Shown here: piece after piece, positions 26,501 to 32,247 of the stretch
Numbering within the stretch: the stretch's first letter is position 1
Layout: every line of letters starts with the position of its first letter
NCBI GenBank assembly: GCA_002796165.1
Contig: PCWF01000189.1
Coordinates: 1-32,247, forward strand
Direction: 5' to 3'
Source: Nitrospinae bacterium CG11_big_fil_rev_8_21_14_0_20_56_8
GTDB taxonomy: Bacteria > Nitrospinota > Nitrospinia > Nitrospinales > VA-1
Length of the DNA: 32,247 nt
Translations under genes and position numbers: made by a program
Notes under the pieces: generated by a model
What the model saw: only the letters and a program-made list of their open reading frames with translations
What the model was told of the DNA's origin: nothing
Database searches by the model: none

Positions 26501-27951
26501 AGCCGCGCAATCAATTTTTGCGCGGGCTCAAGGTAAGTGGGGATGCCTTCGAAAAAATTGGTCTGGTTCTCATATGTTTTGGGAGGGGAAAGGTAATTGA
26601 TCATTTCTGAATTGTGCAGACGAAAGCCTCCAAATTGGCTCAGCTTTTCGGGTCTGGCGTACAGGGTCGCCCCAAAGAAACGGTGGTCCCAGGGGAGTTG
26701 GTCTGATAACTCTTTTATGTCCACCGTGAACCGCTTCAGTTTGGTTGAGAGAGAGGTGACTTTGGCCGAAAGGATTTTTGTAGGAAGCTCATTCAGTTTT
26801 CTGAATCCGGGGATTTCCGATTCGGCGCCGGAGGAAACGCCTTTTCCGATTGCGGCCAAATGGGGTAGGGCATTAAATACAATTTTATTGAGGCCTTTTT
26901 GGTTGGCGACATCGAGGGCCCTTCCATGAACAAAAACGATGACTTCCTCGAGAATAACCCCCTTGCCGGCACCCACTTTGTTGAAAAATTCCTTAAGCTG
27001 AATTCTCCAGACAGGTTCTTTGAATTCTTTTACCCTCTCCTGCGAAAAGACGGTTTTATCAATGACTCGCGATTCTCCTTTCCCGCCGATATTCTTCAAT
27101 CGCAAATTGATGGTATGCATTACGGTCGTCCCCGCAAAATGAAAATCAATCGTTTCTACGGGCGTCAGATCCATGTTCAGCCTTCGCTGAATAACCGTCC
27201 ATATCCGATCCTGTGTGTAATACCAGGAACCATCCTCGATATCGAGATTGAAAGCGCGGTCCAAAATGTACTTCAGTCCCTTTTTTCGCCAGAGAGCCGC
27301 GCCCACATCAATTACCTGATAGGGAAGGATCTCACTTTTTGTGGCGCTGATTCCCAGGATGGTGTTCTTTCTTGTGGGGTTTTTAGGAGACCCCGCAATC
27401 TGGAAATACAAGCGGGTGGGGTTTTCGGGGTTTAGGTCCTCATAGTCGAAATGAACTTCAGAAACCTTGGTGCTGTAAAAATTATTATCGTCGGGATGAG
27501 AAACCAGGGGTAGCTTGGTTAGACCTCCATTATTGGGCAACCATATTTTCTGATAAGGTTTCTTGTCACTTCCTGGTGAGTCCCTTAATAGCAAAGGGCG
27601 GGATTCATAGAGGATATCCTTTTCGTCCTGCCTGGCTCTTAAATTGGCCCAAACCTTATAAGTGCCGGGGGCGATCAGATCCTTGTTTTCTGCTTTTGAA
27701 AAGATAGGAACCCTGCTGTCTTCATAGGGGAAAGTACGGAGGGGGGAAGCTTCAGCAATCGAAAATGCCAAAACTACAGCGGTCAGACCCAAACCGATCC
27801 ATGCCTGTACGATGATGCAAATTACCGATTTCCATAGGAGTTCCGGCCCTGTTATAGAGTCTCTATTGAGGGAAGTGAATTTTGATTTGAATTCTGAAAT
27901 CAGGATTCCACCGTGAAGTGCCCAACCCGGAACCGGATCGGGGAAGAGCAA
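23509..27951 (-). CDS. giant envelope protein, 1,480 aa, unrecognised
   Basis: I do not recognise this family. The N-terminus has one membrane segment (residues about 42-66, ending AFSIAEAS) that may be a signal anchor. About 1,080 residues follow with no membrane segment, rich in beta-strand-like alternation and Trp/Tyr (for example FYIPLNEIFFEQIHPD), and probably periplasmic. A lysine/serine/proline-rich linker at residues about 633-696 is an imperfect duplication. From about residue 1157 to the C-terminus roughly eight hydrophobic helices occur (LQIVTVIALIIVLLY and onward), ending in a basic then acidic tail. The only start in frame after the upstream TAA is a TTG at 27951 with no clear Shine-Dalgarno, so the true N-terminus is uncertain. 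Beta-rich middle plus membrane bundle suggests a carbohydrate-binding envelope protein (inference). Confidence 0.82.
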   Translation of the reverse strand: MLFPDPVPGWALHGGILISEFKSKFTSLNRDSITGPELLWKSVICIIVQAWIGLGLTAVVLAFSIAEASPLRTFPYEDSRVPIFSKAENKDLIAPGTYKVWANLRARQDEKDILYESRPLLLRDSPGSDKKPYQKIWLPNNGGLTKLPLVSHPDDNNFYSTKVSEVHFDYEDLNPENPTRLYFQIAGSPKNPTRKNTILGISATKSEILPYQVIDVGAALWRKKGLKYILDRAFNLDIEDGSWYYTQDRIWTVIQRRLNMDLTPVETIDFHFAGTTVMHTINLRLKNIGGKGESRVIDKTVFSQERVKEFKEPVWRIQLKEFFNKVGAGKGVILEEVIVFVHGRALDVANQKGLNKIVFNALPHLAAIGKGVSSGAESEIPGFRKLNELPTKILSAKVTSLSTKLKRFTVDIKELSDQLPWDHRFFGATLYARPEKLSQFGGFRLHNSEMINYLSPPKTYENQTNFFEGIPTYLEPAQKLIARLGGPFLPPKIEEEKVEWPKINFQFGFKNVPETIGYQSVFSGPRGLKLTGKEGGYFRVKSEWEKLVVDLLFLSKKGVVNAQIMDPAPAKSDQEFILTYNLEGPFKIEIQGSHSILPDKQILVKVKRGDSFPLMAIRALGNPVLSLASNDEKVISKNLEKPEETAPSTSMESSTGEANTGKNKKVTSKSSKKPEDPGISTSLESRTKKTSLPLAKQNTSQNFITGNLKGRISFTLEKVRSENDSRQIFDPIGLKSNKISFGKIRYPLNISYGPKFLDLTYKNKFDRFDQNQKGLVVKGEGEWLEMHFSKDIQVTPDTKFFIDISEGIQEISSIDFFPVHEAGPQKSRAILPLKANELELPTGRLLGFTLRFNFKNESSTLTLNEIILFTPTYITKKDALDEPLLFDENLVLEPTTTPGLSPEIGISFKNNNLIAAVKYDREKNKFPAVHWETPINVPFSKVSGLWVTYKLPKDLNFDSPCWLKLSLVTGSGSNSNVHCSIVTPTWNTLESNFYIPLNEIFFEQIHPDDQVKKIQWSVDLGSASESFIEHLGLAEFSIKAKLSGSHLFSPRKDLLRHHMVHLENQYIYPLPDSFKNIEAQTLLGNGFWIQLNDLDINYDETTNKTRLHYWEHPFFRVQQLLLQKSVSLSIFYSGKVKATSKNQWGSGSPPSNAVLNLQIVTVIALIIVLLYRLGTFKIARMFTQKFSRQFETARNQLNRWYQWALHNRVTLNRAIGFIALVPGLLLAGNSSGSIVTVLGRPIQVGSTFFWSTAILVLGVVWHEFRWRTDPSERGLPRNKFLFPQNPDTPTALLIFSLLVIGYVMANLGGVTGAKRSEMILPLISLGYFYLYWKNNIMNWLFGYPGQTLVWTGISFGLHEYHFSRELGLEESFFSFAPLFSILAWRSFVLAIRDRVDKYWPTLSSLIYEKYETKYILAFPFSVFLGFWLYEIGKIQLAEVLAVDGIYLLLVGIGIHVCMIPRRTEGLKPNPELGPENLSSV
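25864..26055 (-). repeat. imperfect 96-bp tandem duplication inside the giant envelope gene
   Basis: Two adjacent 96-base units, 25960-26055 and 25864-25959, encode 32 residues each. They begin KVISKNLEKPEETAPSTSME and KVTSKSSKKPEDPGISTSLE. The period is exact and the reading frame is kept. The units are low-complexity, Lys/Ser/Pro-rich, and sit between longer folded-looking parts of the protein. Confidence 0.8.
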
Positions 27952-28503
27952 TGAATAGAGGCGTTATTTATGTTTCAAGAGAGGTTTCAGGTGAACGGCC
28001 GCTTCCCTTGAGCAAATTAACATAATGTTGCGTTCCCAAAGGAATTAGGATAATCTTTAACTCGATTTTCTTAGATAGCGATGCACTGTGGGTTTTAACT
28101 TGGACCCATGGACCCAATGTCCCGAGTTGTCGAAACTGATTTCAATGTGAGTTTCGGGTTGGCTCAACTAACCGGAACAACCGATCGCGGTTGAATCCGA
28201 TTTCCGGTGGGACCATTTTCGCTTCCTATAATACCGATAATAATATTTAAATCAAGATTCACTTTTCTGGGGTGGGTTGTTAAATCCGCTCGGTGATTCG
28301 GAAATTACCTTAAGGGAACCATTAAAAGGAGGGATCATTCCGCCTGAGGGTTTTTGTGTGGTTGCAATCCTCCCCTGGACACTTCAAAGGTTTTTTAACC
28401 CGCGCATCCCTGATCAATAACCGGTCGAGAAAATTCCCATCCCTAAAACCGTGTCCTCGAAAATCTCATCCAACTTAGGATTAATGCTATTGGAGCTCCA
28501 CTT
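27952..28503. other. divergent intergenic region, 552 bases
   Basis: This region lies between the giant minus-strand gene and the plus-strand GT-C-like gene and probably contains both promoters. TATAAT occurs at 28227-28232 on the plus strand, but no good -35 is found 16-19 bases upstream, so it remains a weak candidate. No ORF or RNA gene is convincing. Confidence 0.4.
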
Positions 28504-30357
28504 ATGAGCGAGGGTACAATGCAGGTTGGCGGAAAAAACAAGCATTTTTACCCGGTTTTATTTTTACTGTTTGTTGCGCCCGCCATTTATGCGTCCCCCG
28601 ACTTTTTCACCCCCGATAAATACCTGAATATAGGCGATTTCGAATATCGCTTCCAGATTAATGATGTCTGGTTGGACGATTATTTCTACGCCTGGAATGC
28701 CCAGACCGATGATGGGCTTGGGGGGAAGAATTTGCCGCGTTTCCCCGTGCAGTTGTTTTTTTATTCAATCTTTGCAGGCTTGAAATTTATCGGTCTCCCC
28801 GATTGGATTTTGAATCGATTGTTTTTGCTCCTTCCGGCGTGGCTCCTTTTATTTTCCACCTATAGTTTTTTAAATTTTAACCTGACCGGTTACCTGAAAT
28901 ACGCGATGTCTGCATCAGGCGCGTTTTTTGTTCTGGTGGCCCCTCCGCACACATTTATTGCTCCCCTGTATCACCTCATACTTTCCGGAACCATCATGAT
29001 TCTTTGCGGGGTGCAACGGTACCTCGTTTCTCCCAAGGGATCCTACCTTTGCTTGATGGCCATAGGCCTTTTTCTTAGCTCCATCATGCCGAGATATCCC
29101 TATCTGGGATTTGTTTTGTCGTTAATATATGTGGTGGCCTGGTATTTGCTGAAACGTGGCGACGAGGACCTACTGAAACTTCCCGATCTATTCAAAGGTA
29201 TTTTCATTTTTGCCGGCATTGCCCTATTGCTTAACCTGAATATGATTTTGCCCTTGATCGTATTTTTCGGGGATCACTCCTCACGCGAATTGATGGTAAC
29301 CGAAGATGCGCTGAATTACCGGCTTGCCCTTTTCAACATGTTTCGGGGGTATACCGGGATTTTCAGTTCGATGAGGTTGATCGATTCCACCCCGGGAAGA
29401 ATTTACGAGTATTATTTTTCCCACAAAATCATCCGCCCGTTCACCTTTATCATTCCTCTTTTAATAGCCTTCGCTTTATTGAGGGTTTTTGTTAAGGGAG
29501 AAAACAAGCGTGTTCAGGCAATAGGGATCTTGCTTGTTTTTTCATGGGTCATCAATTTGATTTTTGGATCGGACTTCTATGCTTTGCTGGTAGGCATTAT
29601 TCCCGGGTTTTGGATTTTTAATAATCCAACCTACTATGTATCGATGATGGCCTTTTTTTCCGCGGTTCTCCTCACGTATGTTCTGCTGGAGATGGTTGAT
29701 TTTCTGATCCAGAAATGGGGCGAAAGGTGGAAACGATGGGTAGAAGCCGGAGGAATTGTCTTTTTTATCTCAATAATATTTATCCATTGCGGTTATTTTA
29801 TTGTGGATAAAATTCCCGAATCTCGGAGATTGTACGCGACTGCCGAATGGTTCGATCATGCCACCGGCGCCCGAGTTCCCTACTTTGAAATACCCCAAGA
29901 GTATTTCGACCTGAAAAAGACGATGGCTTCCGATCCGGAAGCCCGGGTGATGATTCTTCCCGAACTGTTCGGTTATACCCGGTACACTTGGTATCCCGTA
30001 TTGGCCATGCCTGAAATTCTGCATCAAATGACCACTTTGCGCCTGGGGGCGACTTCGGAGTTTGATTCGGCGTTTATAACAAATACAATTAATACTCTGA
30101 TGACCAATGTGGACAAGGCCCTTTTTTTGATGGGAAAGGGCAATTACAATTATATTTTTCTCCATAAGGATCTTCTCCCCCACTTTGGTCCGGTAAGATG
30201 GAAAAAATGGGCCGCCATACTTGGAGTCTCGAACTGTTTTCCAAAAGTAATGGATAACGACCATTTTATTTTCTACAAAATTGATTATTCATGCCGCCAA
30301 GTGAAGAAAGAGGCAGGTATCGGAACATCCATTGAAACCCCGTCAAAACCCTTGTGA
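28504..30357 (+). CDS. GT-C/AftD-like integral membrane protein
   Basis: This 617-residue protein has about ten hydrophobic segments across residues 15-440 and then a soluble C-terminal part. The region after the first helix reads NIGDFEYRF (42-50), then YFYAWNAQTDDGLGG (60-74). This is the 'GD...W....LG' first periplasmic loop I associate with GT-C-type proteins of the AftD (alpha-(1-3)-arabinofuranosyltransferase) and YfhO kind, where an acidic residue acts as base with a polyprenyl-phosphate sugar donor. FWIFNNPTYYVSMMAFF (around 380) and the stretch KGNYNYIFLHKDLL near residue 550 also fit that family by eye. It lacks the C-terminal beta-domain such proteins usually carry, and a matching domain is found in the next gene. 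GGAG precedes the ATG by eight bases. Confidence 0.83.
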   Translation: MSEGTMQVGGKNKHFYPVLFLLFVAPAIYASPDFFTPDKYLNIGDFEYRFQINDVWLDDYFYAWNAQTDDGLGGKNLPRFPVQLFFYSIFAGLKFIGLPDWILNRLFLLLPAWLLLFSTYSFLNFNLTGYLKYAMSASGAFFVLVAPPHTFIAPLYHLILSGTIMILCGVQRYLVSPKGSYLCLMAIGLFLSSIMPRYPYLGFVLSLIYVVAWYLLKRGDEDLLKLPDLFKGIFIFAGIALLLNLNMILPLIVFFGDHSSRELMVTEDALNYRLALFNMFRGYTGIFSSMRLIDSTPGRIYEYYFSHKIIRPFTFIIPLLIAFALLRVFVKGENKRVQAIGILLVFSWVINLIFGSDFYALLVGIIPGFWIFNNPTYYVSMMAFFSAVLLTYVLLEMVDFLIQKWGERWKRWVEAGGIVFFISIIFIHCGYFIVDKIPESRRLYATAEWFDHATGARVPYFEIPQEYFDLKKTMASDPEARVMILPELFGYTRYTWYPVLAMPEILHQMTTLRLGATSEFDSAFITNTINTLMTNVDKALFLMGKGNYNYIFLHKDLLPHFGPVRWKKWAAILGVSNCFPKVMDNDHFIFYKIDYSCRQVKKEAGIGTSIETPSKPL

Positions 30358-30364
30358 GGTCCTC

Positions 30365-31296
30365 GTGCATTCCCTAACGATTTGTAAACCGTTTTTGCGA
30401 TTTTGGTTTTTATTTTTAATCGTATCCATGATGGTTTCAGGAGACGGCTGGGCGGCGGGAAAATCTGAACCGGAGATTTTAAATGATCTGGTGATGGACC
30501 GTTTGTTTGAAAAAAAGGAATTTGTAAATCCAGTTTTTTTTTGTTCAATTCCTGTGACGAGCCATGCCAGTTAGCCCAACTGGTACTGAAATCTTTTGGT
30601 TTCGAGATGATCGGAGCGGAAACCCAAATGAGGAATCTTTTCGCGATCCTGTATGGAGACCTGGGATTAATCGGCCTTCCTGAAATTCACGTTCACAAAA
30701 TCAACCCGACCAAATTTCTGTATTCGATCAAGAACGCCAAAGGTTCATTTTATATTCAGTTGAAGGAAGGGTATTCACCGGACTGGAAGGCATACCTGAT
30801 TCCCCAGCATGGAGTTGAAGGTGCAGAAAGCCCCATTCATTCTTCGGGTGTGGACCACCCCTTGATTACCTTTGGTGCTGATGAATTCATGATGAAACTT
30901 GGCAGAGAGGAATGCGGGGGGGAGAATTGCCGCACCGATTTTGAATGGGTATTGAGTGGAGAAATGAACAGGAGTTTAGTTTCCCGCCTGATAAGAGCGA
31001 TATTGGGGACGGATGGAATTGTGCAATGGCCGGAAAGTTTTCATTGGAATGAGAGCGGCCTTCATAATGTATGGTTTCTCGATTTGAGCTATTTGGAGGA
31101 TTTAAATGAGAAGACGGATCCCTTGTATAAAAAGAACCCGGATGGGACCTACGACCTCCATGTTTTAGTTGAATATTCCTACCAGAAATTCAGCTATTTA
31201 GGTTTGGTGAGCACGGTCGCAACGTTTGTATTCATTGGGATTTATTTCATTTTAGAGATGAGAACAACCCGGTCCTCACAAAAGACGGTCCCCTGA
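30365..31296 (+). pseudogene. secreted, C-terminally anchored domain protein broken by a -1 frame change
   Basis: Two overlapping frames appear to encode one protein. The first starts at GTG 30365 (GAGGT upstream, seven bases after the previous stop) and has a signal peptide, with FWFLFLIVSMMVSGDGWAA before the likely cleavage. It ends at 30574 after a run of nine T (30534-30542). The second frame, 30541-31296, lacks any start but TTG, has no signal peptide, and continues to a C-terminal membrane helix (YLGLVSTVATFVFIGIYFI). A -1 shift at the T9 run joins them into about 310 residues. The core PTKFLYSIKNAKGSFYIQLK, then EGYSPDWKAYLIP and VEYSYQKFSYLGL, resembles the C-terminal beta-domain and last helix of GT-C/AftD-like proteins. 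It could be a sequencing error, programmed slippage or a decayed gene. Confidence 0.65.
30534..30542 (+). other. T9 homopolymer at the reading-frame switch
   Basis: Nine consecutive T follow CCAG. In the upstream frame they read GTT TTT TTT TGT. A -1 slip after the second TTT gives TTG TTC and continues the downstream frame without a stop. Such runs are both slippery sites and common sequencing-error positions. Confidence 0.7.
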
Positions 31297-31476
31297 AGAA
31301 TTTCAAATCAATTGCCTGCGTCAGCGGCATTGTCCCCCACCATGGTTTATCCCTCTGCATGAGAACGGATCGGATACCATCAAAAAACCGGGAATTTAAT
31401 TTCAAATCTAATTCGGGAAGCTTTTCTCAACACAAAAAAGCGGGATCATTTCCCATTCAATCCGCCTGAAAGAGTG

Positions 31477-32247
31477 ATGGACGAAAGAATTCAGATAAAC
31501 GGGGGTCGGGGGATAACGATGGTCACGGGTTTGATCCTTGTGGTCATGGCCACCTCCAAATACAGATCCTTACACACCTCCGTGTATGATTTAGGGGTTT
31601 TTTTTTCGAACTTATATCAGATTTCCATATTGGGGATCTGGAAGGGGATCTTTGTAGGGCACGTTCAACCGTTTCTCTTGATATGGGCCTTCATTTATGG
31701 TGTCTTCCCGGTAGAGTTTGCTCCTTACATACTTCTGAGCCTGCAAAGTTTGATGCTAGTTTTGCCGGGGTTCTGGTTGGCGAGGCAATATGGGATTTTG
31801 GGAGTTCTGGCCCTGGTTCTGTATTTCCCGATCTGGTACAACGCTCTCTTCGATTTTCATACGGACCATTTAGTTGTTCCCCTCCTGTTCTGGTTTTTCC
31901 TGCTGGTTGAAAAAAAGCAATATCGCCTTGCCGCGGTTCCCGCTCTGACCCTGGCCCTGGTCAAGGAGCCGTACGCACTTCAAACGGTGGCCTGTGGAAT
32001 ATTTCTTCTAATATGCAAGAAGGAGTATCGGACGGGGACCCTGATCGCCTTGGCGGGCATTGTCTATTTTTTGCTGTGCACCAAAGTTTTGATCCCCTAT
32101 TTTTCCCTGGGAGGCGGGAGCGAAGTTTTAGGGACATCGGCCTATTCCTGGTTGGGGAGCGGAATTTTTGAGATGATGCACCATGTTCTGACAAGTCCTT
32201 TTGCGGTTTTAAAAGAAATTTTGTGGAGCAGGGAAAAGTTATACTAT
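31477..32247 (+). CDS. DUF2079-like membrane protein, 3' end off window
   Basis: This frame opens at ATG 31477 and stays open for 257 codons to the window edge, so the C-terminus is missing. Hallmarks I associate with DUF2079 are YDLGVFFSNLYQ (37-48) after the first helix and GHVQPFLLIWAFIYGVFP (61-78), corresponding to the usual GDHFSP...LYALFP. FDFHTDHLVVPLLFWFFLL (125-143) and LVKEPYALQT (161-170) follow. Several membrane helices are evident. DUF2079 proteins are predicted GT-C-like integral membrane proteins of unknown activity. It lies 180 bases after the broken gene and probably belongs to the same membrane-glycosyltransferase module. The Shine-Dalgarno is weak (GAAAGAG), and an ATG fourteen codons downstream is an alternative start. 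Confidence 0.85.
   Translation, partial: MDERIQINGGRGITMVTGLILVVMATSKYRSLHTSVYDLGVFFSNLYQISILGIWKGIFVGHVQPFLLIWAFIYGVFPVEFAPYILLSLQSLMLVLPGFWLARQYGILGVLALVLYFPIWYNALFDFHTDHLVVPLLFWFFLLVEKKQYRLAAVPALTLALVKEPYALQTVACGIFLLICKKEYRTGTLIALAGIVYFLLCTKVLIPYFSLGGGSEVLGTSAYSWLGSGIFEMMHHVLTSPFAVLKEILWSREKLYY

Overview
The window is about 32 kb of bacterial chromosome given over almost entirely to making, modifying and assembling a cell-surface polysaccharide. GC is moderate (judged by eye, about 50%), genes are densely packed, and Shine-Dalgarno motifs precede many starts. Gram-negative style sugar pathways (a WbpB/E/D-like set, CDP-tyvelose-epimerase-like SDRs, NodU/CmcH carbamoyltransferase) sit beside B12-type radical SAM proteins and GT-C-like membrane proteins. 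That mix suggests an environmental diderm such as a Nitrospinota, deltaproteobacterial or Omnitrophota-like lineage. The lineage is a guess, because there is no rRNA or marker gene here. I saw no tRNA, rRNA, CRISPR array, insertion sequence or phage gene.

Layout. (1) 1-519: left edge with a possible remnant of a TylF-like methyltransferase and a small unexplained ORF. (2) 10579 down to 520, minus strand: one tight nine-gene operon. It holds a GDP-mannose 3,5-epimerase-like protein, two further sugar-nucleotide SDRs, a DegT aminotransferase, a Gfo/Idh oxidoreductase, a NeuD/PglD-like acyltransferase, a GT2, a carbamoyltransferase and a GT4. (3) 11095-13546, plus strand: a B12-binding radical SAM protein and a membrane-tethered endonuclease/exonuclease/phosphatase-fold protein. 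(4) 16567 down to 13550, minus strand: a second B12 radical SAM protein, an aldo/keto reductase and a pentapeptide-repeat protein. (5) 17333-23523, plus strand: a SPASM radical SAM protein, an atypical SDR, a UDP-sugar dehydrogenase, a GT2 and a GT4. (6) 27951 down to 23509, minus strand: an unrecognised 1,480-residue membrane protein. (7) 28504 to the right edge, plus strand: a GT-C/AftD-like membrane protein, a small secreted and membrane-anchored protein interrupted by an apparent frameshift at a T9 run, and the start of a DUF2079-like membrane protein that runs off the window.

How the genes may work together (inference): the oxidoreductase, aminotransferase and acyltransferase resemble the three consecutive steps that make a 3-acetamido sugar from an oxidised UDP-sugar, and the UDP-sugar dehydrogenase at 19767 could feed them. 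The SDRs would add other epimerised sugars. The four soluble or membrane-associated glycosyltransferases would build the repeat, and the carbamoyltransferase would decorate it. The membrane proteins at the right could add lipid-linked sugars on the periplasmic side. No Wzx, Wzy, Wzz or ABC exporter is present, so the locus is incomplete in this window.

The most interesting part is the right end. A GT-C-like protein appears to be split from its usual C-terminal carbohydrate-binding-like domain. That domain has its own signal peptide and lies across a -1 frame change at a T9 run. A giant orphan envelope protein with an internal 32-residue duplication lies next to the pair.
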